64,000 bases of DNA from Pachypanchax playfairii (lineage: Eukaryota > Chordata > Actinopteri > Cyprinodontiformes > Aplocheilidae). This document shows, piece by piece, positions 34,930 through 46,163 of the stretch. A program made the translations under genes and the position numbers. Position 1 is the first letter of the stretch, and every line of letters starts with the position of its first letter. Location of the stretch: contig SSNP01000065.1 in the NCBI GenBank assembly GCA_006937955.1, positions 2,459,615 through 2,523,614 of the forward strand. Reading direction: 5' to 3'. Below the pieces are notes generated by a model. It saw only the letters and a program-made list of their open reading frames with translations, made no database searches and was not told the DNA's origin.

Positions 34930-37000
34930 CCCTCTAAAGCGCTACCAAACATGCTGTACACAAGCGATAGAGGTAGCCCGGAGGATGTAGAGCACAGTAG
35001 CATTTGCACAGTTTGTCTCAGGCTTAGTACAATGAAGCACTGTCCAGCCCGGTCCACTTCTCGGGACGCCTCACCAACTGTAGCTCCACAGGTGAGTCGG
35101 CAGCGAGGAACAGATGGAGGAACGGGCAGATGGATTCCACTGTAGAAAGAAGATGAATGAGTCCCAGACTGAATCATCGGAGCAAAACGTTTTCCCTGGA
35201 AACAGGTGTAGTCCATGGACTGTAGGATTTTCTTTCTAACATTACATGAATGGCTTTTTGTGATGTGCATTTTGGTGTATTCTTTATACAAAAGGCATTT
35301 TTGTTTGATTGACAGCAGATATTCTACAACAAATGCCTTCTTGCCATTGTCCTTGTGTTGTTCTGTTGTAGCAAAATTCTAAAACTGAAAACCAGAACCC
35401 ATCAGAAGCTTTTGTAGTAGAACAGCACACATTCTTTGCACAAATTGTTTCCTTGCTCTTGCACAATATTTGCAATATTTGGCTAAATGCTAGAGATAAT
35501 AAATTCTGGTTACACAGGTAACGGTCTTCCAATGCGTAAAGAACCAACCCTGTTGGAGGGGAACAAGGGGAACCTTCTCTAGCTCTGTCAGCGGTGGACC
35601 AAAATGTTTTTTCGCTGTCTGAATTAGCTGATCTGTCTGTGAGATACTGATGGTTTACTTCACTATTTTATCATAAGATGAAAAATAACTTTTGCAACTA
35701 TAAACTATAAATAGAGAGCATTTAACAGTACTGTGATGATTCCTTGATTAAGCTCTAAGTAAGTCTTGAACCTGCATTTTCCATGTGTAACACCGTTTTC
35801 TAATTGCTGGGTGCTCCGTAAACCCTCCCCCTTTGACTAAACAAATGGTACTTTGTAAGCAGCAGGCAGCAGAGCAAAAAGGAATGCCTGCATTTTTTTC
35901 TTTTCTCTTATTCTAACTAGAGCATTTTTTATCCTAAAGATATGTGTGTGACCAATCAGACTGAATTTAGATAATGTTTATGAAATAAAGAATTTCAAAA
36001 TCCAAATACTTAATTAGACCTTTTTGTATGTATATTTGTGTTTAATTCTTTGGTAAATGGTGTGCACTTATATAGGGATTTTTTAAAGGTGCAATATGTA
36101 AGAATTTAACATGATGTTGAAAGTAAAGTTACATTGTAACATATTTTGATCTCAGGCTGGGTGGTCACCAGTTTTTGTCATTTTAAAAACGCTGTTCCAG
36201 GACAGAATCATTGTTTACAATCGCTATTCTGCATCCAGACTTCCTGTCTCTGTAGCAAATCATATGTTTCACATGTGAGCCTGCAAGGTTACCAAGTCTT
36301 CAACACAACCAGTTGCAATTCAACAAGGACCAGCAGCAAAGAGTAGCTGGTGATGGAATGGAAGCCAGTAAAAGAAGCAACCCTGAAGTAACTTGTAGTA
36401 AAACTGCACCTTTCCACCAACAAGATCTGTACGATTCAGTTCAGGATGGGATGGTGAGGTTGTATTTTAACTGCAATCACGAGAATACGGATGTAAGTGG
36501 GGGCATGGGTGTGCTCAGCTTACCAGCGTGAAAGGTTTGTGTTTTCATTCGTAATCGACACAAGGAAACAAATCCACCAACACGAAACACAACAAAACAT
36601 GGCCTTGCATTAACGGCTAACACTGAGTAACTACCACTATACGCAACGTCAAATTATCTTTTGTTTCTCAGTGCACTCCTTTTCACTATTACCTAATGTG
36701 AAGTCACAAAGATGTGAATTATAGAGAACATGCAGACAGCTGCCTCAGTTTATACTGCCAAGTATAGCCCCATTGGAGGATTAATGACACAATTTTGTTT
36801 TCGCTCTGCACACTTTTATTGAAAAGAGAAAACATTCACGTATGACATAATCACAACTTTTGGGCTGACAGTTACTTTTTCCGGTTTCAATCAGGTTGGA
36901 AAACGCGCAAGAAAGCACTATCTCTTAGAATGATAGTTCAATTGGTTTATTTGCATATCAAAAGCATCATAACAAATGAAGTCCACAGGAATTGTCACTA
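34928..37000. other. Intergenic stretch with a possible partial TTAA element
   Basis: At 36084 the sequence TTAAAGGTGCAATATGTAAG resembles the end of a TTAA-flanked teleost DNA element. No matching inverted end was located, though element-like sequence seems to extend to about 36530. The rest is unclassified. Confidence 0.35.
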
Positions 37001-37686
37001 GCTACGTTTACATGCGCCAAATTTCCCCAATCTGATTAAAATCTTGGTTGATCGGAATTCCCAAATCCCTGTTTACATGGACACTAACTGAAATGATCTG
37101 ATCATGCCATGAGTACACATGCACCAAGCACTCGATTAGGTTAAATGAGTTGAGCATGCGCACAGCGAGTTGTCTTTCCAGGGAAGAAAAAAAAGTAAAC
37201 AAACTCCCTCCTTTCTGCACGTCTTTCCCGCCCCATCGTGTGCTCGAGCTGACTCACGTTATCCCCAATATGGACCTTCTGCGGGTGATTACCTTTATGT
37301 TTGGGTTTTTACTGGTCGCATTAACCAAGCTAGAGGCAGAATACATATTGCTACTGCTCCTCCGCCACAGGAGAGGAGAGCAGGATGACTGCACCAGCAG
37401 ACCACTTCTGTTTACTTCCCGCTATGTTTTCTACTTGGGTCTGCGAAAGCGGAAAGACGTCACGCTGAAGTTGTACGCATGCGCAGTGGGCTTTTTTCAC
37501 CCTTTCTTTCCGAATGGGTGTATACATGCACGTCTATCCGAATGAAGATCGGACAAAACCACCCCTCTCGATCGGAAGTAAATTTCATTCTGATCAGGCT
37601 GCATCGGATCAATGACATGTTTACATGACATATTTTTTTTCTGATTGGGCGTTTATTCCGATTAAATGTGCCCATGTAAACGTAGC
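37001..37686 (+). mobile_element. TA-flanked MITE, copy 2
   Basis: Same family and orientation as 19042-19741: GCTACGTTTACATG and CATGTAAACGTAGC ends with TA on both sides. The internal frame at 37270 reads MDLLRVITFMFGFLLVALTK as in copy 1 but stays open much longer. Confidence 0.82.
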
Positions 37687-38485
37687 TACTGAGCAATTTG
37701 ACATCAAACACATTCTGTGATGAAGCTTCAGCTCTTTCCTCACAGTCACAGGGTGGAAGCTTTAGTTTGCCTGTTTTTCAGCTGCATTGATTAATGAAAA
37801 CAGTCAGAATGTTGAAGCAGCTCTGATCCGCGGCCCATAAAACCCGTCTCAAACACGACTACCGATGAAGTTACTTCAACTTCTGTTTTATTTCTCGTGA
37901 GTCATTTTTATTTTTAAAAAAATCAAAAACACATAAAAGTTTAATGTTAGAAACGGTTTCATGTTGCTCAGATTAGACCGTTTTTAGGAAGATGAAAGTT
38001 ATAAAGAAAGTTTGGTTTTATTTTTTGATCAAGAGAAACATGATTAAATCATGTGTGGGTGGGGCAGGAATTTTTGTAAAATTAAACAAGATAAAAATTA
38101 GTGGTTTCAGATTTTCTAGATATGTCAGAGTATGTTTTTCACATGGAAAGAGGTTTCTGGGTGGTAGCCAATGTGTCCCATATTAAAAATCACATCTGAT
38201 GAAGTTTCTTCAACTTTTGTTTTTTTCTCATGAGTCTTTTTTTTTTTAAAAAAAACAAAAACAAATAACACACAAAAGTTAAATGTTAAAAACTGTTTTG
38301 TGTAGCTCAGATTGTTGCAGCTTTAACAAACCTCAACATCTGATCACTAAGTCAAAAAATCAAAAACAATATTAACTAGAAAAGCACTCAGAGAGTGCTG
38401 GCCTCAGCCAAGCAGCACTTGGACATACAATGGGATGCAAAAGTTTGGGCAGCTTTGTTAATCCTTGTGATTTGCCTTTATAAAT

Positions 38486-39748
38486 GAAATGAAATGAAAT
38501 GAAATGAAAATGAAATGAAATGAAAATGAAAAATACTTTATTTATCCCAGAAGGGAAATTCAACGTTGTAGTAGTTTTTTTTTTTTTTTGTCCAGCAATA
38601 AAAACAACAATGAAGACAACAATACAATAATAACGATCAAGGTCTGTTCTTGTTGTGGAGGCTAATGGCTGCAGGCAGGAATGATCTTTTGTATCTTTCG
38701 GTCTTGCATCGGACCTGAAGAAGCCTCTCACTGAACACACTCTGTTGTTTGATCACTGTGTCGTGCAGAGGGTGAGAAGAGTCCTCCATCATCTTCATCA
38801 GCTTGTCCAGCATTCTTTTTTGTACAATCAGCTCCAGCGGCTCCAGAGATACTCCCAGCACAGATCCAGCTTTCCTGATCAGTTTGTTGATTCTCTTCAA
38901 GTCTCTGGTTCTGATGCTGCTGCCCCAGCAGATGGCTGCAAAGCTGATTGCACTTTCCACAACAGACCTATAGAAGATTTGCAACATCTTGGTGCAGACA
39001 TTAAAAGATCTCAGCTTCCTTAAGAAGTAGAGTCTGCTCTGACCTTTCTTGTAGATGTATTCTGTGTTGCATTTCCACTCTAGTCTGTTGTCCAGCTGAA
39101 CTCCAAGGTACTTGTATTCCTCCACCACCTCTACCTCCTCTCCTAGGATGGAAATACTGCTGTGTTGATTCTTTCTCCTCCTGAAGTCAACAATCATCTC
39201 CTTAGTTTTGCTGCTATTTAAAACGAGATGATTGTTACCGCACCATTTCACAAACTGACTGACCAGTTCTCTATACTCAGCTTCTTGTCCCTCACTGATG
39301 CACCCAACAACTGCAGAGTCATCAGAGTATTTCTGCAGATGACAGGACTCAGAGTTGTACTGGAAGTCAGAGGTGTACATCGTGAAGAGAAATGGTGAGA
39401 GTACAGTTCCTTGTGGTGCTCCAGTGCTGCTGACCTCCATCCCAGACACACAACCCCCCAGTCTCACAAACTGTGGTCTGTTTGTGAGGTAGTCATAAAT
39501 CCAGGAGGTTGTGGAGGAATCCACCTGGAATTTATGGAGCTTCTCACATAACAAAGCAGGCTGAATTATATTAAAAGCACTTGAGAAGTCAAAGAACATG
39601 ACCCTCAAAGTGCTGCCTGATTGGTCCAGATGAGAGTGTGCTCTGTGAAGCAGGTAGATGATGGCATCTTCAACCCCAAGCCCATTACGGTATGCAAACT
39701 GTAATGGGTCCTGAAAGGTGCTGACCTGCTTGTTGAGGTGAGCCAGAA
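38486..39748 (-). mobile_element. 5'-truncated L2-like LINE
   Basis: The 3' tail on the left is a (TGAAA)n-type simple repeat preceded by GAAATTCAACG / TTTATCCCAGAAGGG, the usual fish L2-type end. The flanking ATAAAT at 38480-38485 and 39749-39754 is a plausible TSD. The insertion lies in the left inverted repeat of the Tc1. Confidence 0.8.
38637..39748 (-). CDS. L2-like LINE reverse transcriptase, partial
   Basis: The frame is open from the truncation point to a stop near 38637. It reads QFAYRNGLGVEDAI, VMFFDFSSAFN (with the first catalytic Asp of the palm), STGAPQGTVLSPFLFTMYTS and KYSDDSAVVG, the catalytic [FY]xDD box. The C-terminal region includes YKYLGVQLD and ICWGSSI. It lacks the endonuclease and the start of the RT because of 5' truncation, so it is not a complete protein. 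The absence of stops over about 370 codons points to a fairly young insertion. The clade is assigned from motif recall. Confidence 0.8.
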
Positions 39749-39884
39749 ATAAATCACTGGTTGTTAAGATAAATTTTTTCAGTTAAATGTATGCTATAGG
39801 AGACACACACAGTGATATTTGAGAAGTGAAATGAACTCTATATGACTTACATAAAATGTGCAATAATTGTTTAAATAAATTAAC

Positions 39885-41541
39885 TCAATATTTAGTAGAT
39901 CCTCCTTTTGCAGAAATAACAGCCTCTAATGCCCCTTTTGCACCGACAAATCGGCACGGCGCGCTTGAGAGTGGTACAGTATAGCGCGGATCAACTCGCT
40001 TGAGGAGGTGGAAACATGAAGCTGACGTAAGTGGGGATATGGGCGTGCCCATCTGGCTATGAAAAGTGGCGCGCAAAAGTCTTTGTCCGCGACGTCACAG
40101 CGTGTGAAACAACAACAACAATGGCGGATATACGTGTGTTTTTGTACTTTGCACTCTGTCTGTGGTTCCTTTTGGTTGGTTTGATTTTTGGTTCCTGTCG
40201 AGGAAGTCGCCATTGTTCAAAGTCAATTGTATTTTAAAATAAAATATTTGTATGGTTGCTGGGAGTTTTTTTAAAGTCTTTTGCGGGAGCGCTTCTATGT
40301 CACATCACGTGGACACCACACACAGCCGGGCTAATCAGGGGCTACCACTACGTAGTAGTCGTGTCACTGGCAGCAGTTTACTGGACCAATCAGTAGACAG
40401 GTGGGCGTGTGGGCCCGCTTTGGACCACCGAGGAGGTGGTCTGAAAAAAGAGGCCGGGTTGACGCGGAATGACGTGGTTAAGACCCGAGAAAGGCGGTAG
40501 AAAAGGGTCCGCAGGTGGCTAAAGTGAACCGAGCCGCACCGTGTTCTGTCGGTGGAAAAGCGGCGTAAGTGCTTCCTATAGCTTCCAGTGACGTTCTGGA
40601 TTCTGATTGAAGGTATTTTGGTCCATTCTTCCTTACAAAACATCTCTAGTTCCTTCAGGTTTGATGTCTTTCGAGCATGGACAGCTCTCTTCAAGTCACA
40701 CCACAGATTCTCAATAATATTCAGGTCTGGGGACTGAGATGGCCATTCTAGAACGTTGTAGTTGTTCCTCTGCATGAATGCCTTAGTAGATTTGGAGCAG
40801 TGTTTAGGGTCATTGTCTTGTTGAAAGATCCAGCCAGGTGCAGCTTCAGCATTGTCACTGATGTACCTGGACATTGGTCTCCAGAATCTGCTGATATTGA
40901 GTGGAATCTATGTGTCCCTCAACTGTAACAAGATTCCCAGTCTCTGCACTGGCCATACAGCCCCTCATCATGATGGAACCACCACCATATTTTACTTTAG
41001 GCAGCAGGTGTTTTTCTTGGAATGCTGTGTTATTTTTCCTCCATGCATAGTGTCTGTTGTTATGCACAAATAACTCAATTTTAGTTTCACCAGTCCACAG
41101 CACCTTATTCCAAAACGAAGCCTGCTTGTCCAAATGTGCTTTGGCCTACCTCAAGCCACTCTGTTTGTGCTGTGGGCGGAGAAAAGGCTTCCTCCTCATC
41201 ACTCTCGTATACAGCATCTCCTTGTGTAAAGTGCGGCAAATAGTTGAACGATGCACAGTGATTCCTATTTGCCGTAAGATGACGTTGTAGGTCTTTGGGT
41301 TGACTCTGACTGTTCTCACCATTCTTCGCTTCTGTTTATCTTAGATTTTTTTTTTTTTTGGTCGGACACTTCAAGCCTCAACTTGAACTGTGCCTGTGGG
41401 CTTCCATTTTCTCAGTATGTTCCTAACTGTGAAAACAGAAAGCTGAAATCTCTGAGATAGTTTTCTGTTTCCTTCCCCTAAACCATGATGGTGAACAATC
41501 TTTGTTTTCAGGTCAGTTCAGTGTTGTTTTGAGAGACCCAT
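39885..41541 (-). pseudogene. Tc1-like transposase pseudogene, split by MITE
   Basis: From 41541 it starts MGLSKQH and is broken by stops and frameshifts. It keeps KYGGGSIMMRGCMA, the second Asp in FQQDNDPKH and the Glu in NIIENLWCDLK. The first catalytic motif reads WTGETK where WSDETK is expected, so the first Asp is lost. The MITE 39930-40565 interrupts it near SYRKH; the end, LEAVISAKGGSTKY and stop, continues at 39929-39885. Dead. Confidence 0.85.
39930..40565. mobile_element. Harbinger-type MITE, 636 bp
   Basis: The ends TGCCCCTTTTGCACCGACA and CGCCGCTTTTCCACCGACA (inverse) are flanked by TAA (39927-39929 and 40566-40568). It splits the Tc1 transposase frame. CpG-rich inside. A short ATG frame at 40121 (MADIRVFLYFALCLW) resembles the short leader frames in other MITEs here. 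Confidence 0.75.
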
Positions 41542-41594
41542 GCTGCTACTCTTCAGAGACTATTGAAAAAGGAGGGAAACTTACAATTGCCCCC

Positions 41595-42345
41595 TGTGAT
41601 GGCCTCACCTGCAGCCACACAAAGTCGGTAACCCCACACACCAATACACTGGTTTCCTAAATTAAATTAAACACACTTAGTTTATATATTATTTGACACA
41701 GTTGAAATATATTAAGTTCTAATTGTAGTGCGCACGTTTAGTTAACTTTTGTATATTCAATGCTGTCAAACACTGTTTAATATTTGTTTTTGTTTTTTGG
41801 TGCTGGGGGATTCCATGGACTGAGTCTGGAACTGTGGAGAGTTGGAAGCTTCAGCCTGCCTGTCAGTTTCACAAGCAGGAAGTGCTGATTGGGCCGTGCC
41901 AACCTGAGTTCCACTATGGGGGAGGACAATACTTATTTGTTATAGTTTCTGTATGATTTATGTAGACTTATAGTCTAGTTTTCTTTTCATAACTTTGTAT
42001 TTAGTTTAGTAATTTAGGTTAACTCTTAAACTGTGGTTAGACCTTTTCTGTTAGTTCATTAGTGTTTCCCCTTTTGTGTCAACTTGGTCAGATCAGCCAG
42101 TATTCCGCCAGTTCCCTTTGTGTGTTGTTTGTCATGTCAGTTTGTTTGTGTAAGAAGTTAGCTGGAAAAGTTATGTTAATGCACTTTCATGGTTTGAGTT
42201 GAGTATTTTTTTTTCATTTGACCTCTTTTAAAGGGAACATGTGTAAAGTAAACTTTCTCCTTTTTTTGGATTTTTGGGGAACTTAATCCCATTCTTTTTG
42301 AAACAACCAGTGTGTCTTCCTGTCTCACCATCTTGGTCCTTCACA
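41595..42345. mobile_element. Solo-LTR-like insertion, 751 bp
   Basis: It begins TGTGATGGCC and ends CCTTCACA, obeying TG...CA, and is flanked by CCCC on both sides, a possible 4-5 bp duplication. It interrupts the 5' noncoding part of the Tc1, whose sequence resumes CACTTAAATAATC. No internal domain or second LTR. The low complexity of the CCCC flank weakens the call. Confidence 0.5.
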
Positions 42346-42598
42346 CCCCACTTAAATAATCTTTCTCATAATTGGATTCACCTGTGTATGGAGGACAAGT
42401 GTCATAAAACTTAGCAAACCAATTCTGAGTTCCGATAATTAGTCCTAAAGGTTTTGGAATCAATAAAATGACAACGGTGCCCAAATTTATGCACCTGTCT
42501 ACATTTGTTTAAACAATTATTGCACATTTTCTGTGAACCCTATGAAGTTCATTTCACTACTCAAATATTACTGCGTGTCTCTTATATGATATATTTAA

Positions 42599-43369
42599 AG
42601 GGACTTAAGGCAACTTTACAAAATCTGACTCAGTGCTGCCGCGACAGGCGCTGTGGCTAACTGCAGCCACCAGCCAAGCCGGCACGGGAGCGCGCACAGA
42701 CACTTTACAGACTGTTCGTCTTCACAGCACTGCACCAGGGAGGCTAATCCTGTTTACGTCAGGTCTCTCCACTCTGCTATTTGATTTGATCTCATCATTT
42801 TCATACTGTATCAGGCTCTAAACACGACCTATAATGTTTTCTCACCTGGTCACAAGGAAATGAGCCATGTCAGCATCCGTTTTCACTCCCAAATGCAGCT
42901 GAAGTTCCCTCCATGAACCGAACGCATATCCAATATTTATGCGGGTGCCTGCCCGGCTTCGGTCATATTTTTTTTTAGACTCACGAGATGCCGCTGATAA
43001 TGTCTTTTTTTTTCTTCGTGGTGCCACTTTTTTGGGGGGTGAGAGTGGATGCAGGTCGTTTGCTGGCTGCAGAAACATCCATAAGTATACCTTCAGTGTT
43101 TGAATCCAAGTCCACGGCGGCCATGTTCTTCCTGTTCAAGAGCTGTCGGCAACGCGCATGCAGCGTCAATTTACGTCACATCACTACAACTGCGCGGGAA
43201 AGTCGGACGTCGAACTGCAGCGCATTATGTAGCACACAGCGTGTCCAAGGCAACAGACATATATGCGGATGGCCTCGTTATTTTGGGTTTTTAATGCTTC
43301 ATGACCCATTAGCATTGAATAAACTGGAAATGCATGTGTAGTTTTTCACAAATCTTGCCTTAAGTCCCT
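42599..43369 (-). mobile_element. TTAA-target DNA transposon derivative, copy 2
   Basis: The ends AGGGACTTAAGGCAA and the inverse TTGCCTTAAGTCCCT are flanked by TTAA (42595-42598 and 43370-43373). The Tc1 sequence on both sides becomes continuous (GATATATTTAACTG) when it is removed. On the minus strand from about 43125 it reads MAAVDLDSNTEGILMDVSAA and, after a frame change in a lysine-rich A run, YDRSRAGTRINIGYAFGSWR ... FLVTR followed by a GTGAGA donor. This looks like the first exon of a transposase, with the rest deleted. Confidence 0.85.
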
Positions 43370-43798
43370 TTAACTGCACATTTTTATCTTACCAACCAAT
43401 GATTTATAAAGGAAAATCATGAAGATTAACAAGGCTGCCCAAACCTTTGCATACCACTGTATTGTAGAAAGTACTATAACCATATCCTTTAAAAAGTTCC
43501 TGGGTCCAGACAGTAATCCGGATCATCCTCTAAAATCGAATCGATTGTTCCTTGGGTCATTTCTGACCGTTCCTGAAAATTTCATCAAAATCCATCCATG
43601 AGTTTTTGAGTTATCCTGCTAACAGACAAAAAAACGAAAGAAACCCCAATGAAAACATTACCTCATTGGCGGAGGTAGCTAGAAAGTTACCAAAGTAACA
43701 ATGGAAAGTATTTTAATGTTAAACAAAAGTAAGATAAGTTACGTGTGTGGAGACTTTAATATAGATTTACTGAAAGCTAAAGCATATAAGAAAGCTAA

Positions 43799-44399
43799 TG
43801 TCACGTTTTAGTAGCTGGCAGGCAGGGAGGACTCAAATGCAGGAAACCGGAGAGCAAAATGAAGTTGAAAGAAAGAAGAGTTTAATGATCAAAAACGAGA
43901 GCTGACTGGCAGCGAGACTTACATGAAATGAGGTGAAGTAACCGGTCCAAACAGCAGTGACAAACATAATCCCCAAACAAAGACAAACTGAACTGAATCC
44001 CCTTAAATAACAAACAGAACTGAAAACACAACTCAAAACACCTGGGAACCGAAACTCAAAACACCTGAGAACAATCAAGGGAAATACTGGGAGGTAAAAC
44101 ACACAGGAACTAAACTGGAAGTGACCTACCCGACATTAAGAGACCTAATGACACGGAGAAGAAACAGGAAGTACAATAGATAACAAAATAACAGCAACAC
44201 AGGAAACTAGACTGGGAACAAAATAAAGCTGAACTAAATGACAGGGAAATACAAGACAACAGACTGGACGTGGGAACATGAGGAACTAAGAAATCAACAC
44301 AAATCACAGATAAGCTAGAATACAACAAGAAATCACAGATACCCAAACACCCCAGTGTACAGAACATAATAACACGACCCAAAACCCCAAGTCCTGACA
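43799..44399 (-). repeat. LTR of the 43799-46280 insertion, 601 bp
   Basis: Read on the + strand it starts TGTCACGTTTTAG and ends AGTCCTGACA. The adjacent internal bases (44400-44420) are a C-rich run, i.e. a polypurine tract on the minus strand, as expected next to a 3' LTR. It resembles the solo LTR at 5331-6050 at both ends and in composition. Confidence 0.78.
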
Positions 44400-44579
44400 G
44401 AACCCCCCCCCCTTAAGGGACGGCACCTGACGTCCCAAAAAAAAAAAAAACCCAAGACCAAAAAACAGGTGCACACAAACACGGGTGGGAGGCGGGAGGT
44501 AAGGACGGCGGGGCAAAACTAAGGCCAAAACAGAGTCAAAAAAACGCAAAACCAGGCTAAAATATACAAGGTTCAAGGC

Positions 44580-46163
44580 CTAGAACCCGAGGCGCAGAGA
44601 GTCTGAAGGTTGCCTGGAAGCCACAATGAAGGGCGCTCCTAGAGTCTGGAGGATGGCCTGGAGGCCGAGAGGAGAGGCGCCCAAAGTCAGGAGGACGGCC
44701 AGGGGGCCGCGAGGAGAGGCGCCGAAATTCTGGGATGCGGCCTGGGAGCCGCAAGGCGAAGAGGCGCAGCGAGCCTGGAGTGCGGCCTGTGAGCCACGGA
44801 GCGTTGGGGCGCAGCGCGCCTGGAGCACGGCCTGGGAGCCGCAGAGCGTTGAGGCGCAGCGCGCCTGGAGGGCAGCCTGGGAGCTGCGAGGCGAAGAGGC
44901 GCAGTGCGCCTGGAGTGCGGCCTGGGAGCCGCGGATTGTGGGGCGCAGCGCGCCTGGAGGGCGGCCTGGGAGCCGCGAGGCGAAGAGGCGCAGCGCGCCT
45001 GGAGTGCGGCCTGGGAGCCGCGGAGCGTTGAGGCGCGCTACGCCTGTAGGGAGCCGCGAGGCGAAGAGGTGCCGTGCGCCTGGAGTGCGGCCTGGGAGCC
45101 GCGAGGCGAAGAGGCGCCTGGCGTCTGGAGTGCGGCCGCTGCTGCTGGCGGGAAGACGGCCGCTGATGCCGAGTGGTGAAGGTCTGGGAGGTCTAGGCGG
45201 TCTGGGAGGTCTAGGAGGTCTATTAACTGGAACCGCCACCGATGGATCTTCAGATGCTGGAGGACCGTCGCAGGCGGCGACGTCCTCGAAACCAGGAGGA
45301 GGCCCTGGTGGACCCTCAGGCTGACAGCAGTCGGTGTCGAGACCCCCCGGCGGACAGCAGTCGGCTTCGAGACCCTCTGGCGGACTGGAGCCCGGTCTGG
45401 AACCCGGACCCTCTGGCGGACTGGAGTCCGGTCTGGAACCCGGACCCTCTGGTGGACTGGAGCCCGGTCTGGAACCCGGACCCACTGGTGGACTGGAGCC
45501 TGGACTGGAACCCGGACCCTCTGGAGGACTGGAGCCCTGTCTGGAACCTGGACCCTCTGGAGGACTGGAGCCCGGTCTGGAACCCGGACCCTCTGGAGGA
45601 CTGGAGCCCGGTCTGGAACCCGGACCCTCTGGAAGGCTGGAGCCCGGTCTGGAACCCGGACCCTCTGGAAGGCCGGAGCCCGGTCTGGAACCCGGACCCC
45701 CTGGAAGGCCGGAGCCCGGTCTGGAACCCGGACCCACTGGAAGGCCGGAGCCTGGTCTGGAACCCAGACCCACTTGAAGGCCGGAGCCCGGTCTGGAACC
45801 CGGACCCTCTGGAGGACGCGGCCCACGGCGGCGGTGGGACCTCCGGGACTGAAGCTCTGGAGAGCCGGATGCTGGAGAAGCCGTAGCTGAGGAGCAGGGA
45901 GCGGGCTGAGGAGCAGGTACCCCGAGAGGAAGAGTGGTGTGGCCCGGTGCTTCTGCCGTGCTGAGCGCCCCACTCGGCAGCCGCACCGGGTCAGGGCGGG
46001 TCCTGCCGGAGCACCGCAGAGATAGTGCCTGGATCTCCTCCCGGGCCTCCAAATAAAACACCCTGAGTTCGGGGGTGTCACGCAGCCATGGGAACTCCGC
46101 GAAGTTCTTGAGAAACTGCTGTGTGGCCTCCCACTGCTCCCAGATATCGACCGAGTACGCCAC
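44580..46163 (-). CDS. Repeat-rich hypothetical protein of an LTR-bearing element
   Basis: A 527-codon frame starting MAYSVDIWEQWEATQQFLKN. The first ~110 residues are non-repetitive and acidic/aromatic (EFPWLRDTPELR, REEIQALSLR). Then about 12 repeats of a 12-residue unit like GPGSRPGSSPPE follow, then a linker, then about 12 repeats of a 15-residue unit like GSQAALQARCASSPR. Both DNA units (36 and 45 bp) are multiples of three, so the frame survives copy-number change. The same DNA is also open in other frames, so coding is not proven. It precedes a polypurine tract and LTR; function unknown. Proline/arginine-rich low complexity suggests a disordered or spurious product. Confidence 0.45.
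   Translation of the reverse strand: MAYSVDIWEQWEATQQFLKNFAEFPWLRDTPELRVFYLEAREEIQALSLRCSGRTRPDPVRLPSGALSTAEAPGHTTLPLGVPAPQPAPCSSATASPASGSPELQSRRSHRRRGPRPPEGPGSRPGSGLQVGLGSRPGSGLPVGPGSRPGSGLPGGPGSRPGSGLPEGPGSRPGSSLPEGPGSRPGSSPPEGPGSRPGSSPPEGPGSRQGSSPPEGPGSSPGSSPPVGPGSRPGSSPPEGPGSRPDSSPPEGPGSRPGSSPPEGLEADCCPPGGLDTDCCQPEGPPGPPPGFEDVAACDGPPASEDPSVAVPVNRPPRPPRPPRPPRPSPLGISGRLPASSSGRTPDARRLFASRLPGRTPGARHLFASRLPTGVARLNAPRLPGRTPGALRLFASRLPGRPPGALRPTIRGSQAALQAHCASSPRSSQAALQARCASTLCGSQAVLQARCAPTLRGSQAALQARCASSPCGSQAASQNFGASPRGPLAVLLTLGASPLGLQAILQTLGAPFIVASRQPSDSLRLGF
44590..45140. repeat. Minisatellite, 45-bp unit, about 12 copies
   Basis: Units such as GCGCCTGGAGTGCGGCCTGG... recur every 45 bp. They are most uniform between 44760 and 45120 and degenerate towards 44590. 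GC-rich. Confidence 0.88.
45370..45815. repeat. Minisatellite, 36-bp unit, about 12 copies
   Basis: The unit CTGGAGCCCGGTCTGGAACC plus 16 further bases recurs every 36 bp with few substitutions. It has higher identity between units than the 45-bp array, so it is probably younger or more often homogenised. Confidence 0.92.

Larger units (their letters stand above)
38428..43459 (-). mobile_element. Decayed Tc1-like element with four nested insertions
   Basis: The ends CAATGGGATGCAAAAGTTTG and the inverse CAAACCTTTGCATACCACTG are flanked by TA (38426-38427 and 43460-43461). It contains an L2-like LINE (38486-39748), a Harbinger-type MITE (39930-40565), a solo-LTR-like insert (41595-42345) and a TTAA element (42599-43369). 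Subtracting them with their duplications leaves about 1594 bp, the normal size of a fish Tc1 element. Pieces of its long inverted repeats, e.g. GTGCAATAATTGTTTAAA, are visible on both sides. Confidence 0.85.
38371..43678 (+). repeat. Teleost dispersed repeat split by a Tc1 complex
   Basis: The left piece 38371-38427 (AGAAAAGCACTCAGAGAGTG) and right piece 43460-43678 (TTTCATCAAAATCCATCCAT, then CTCATTGGCGGAGGTAG) are, by recall, the two ends of one common fish repeat. The Tc1 element 38428-43459 sits between them at a TA, so the repeat is the oldest layer here. Confidence 0.6.

Noticed and set aside
34860..35291. 143-codon minus-strand frame with a long Cys-Val run
   Set aside because: The Cys-Val run is the (AC)n microsatellite translated; not a gene.
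44626..45886. Plus-strand and alternative-frame ORFs over the minisatellites (e.g. 232, 214 and 377 codons)
   Set aside because: Repeat units of 36 and 45 bp keep any stop-free frame open, so these are shadows of the repeats. Only the minus-strand frame with a unique N-terminus next to an LTR was retained, with low confidence.
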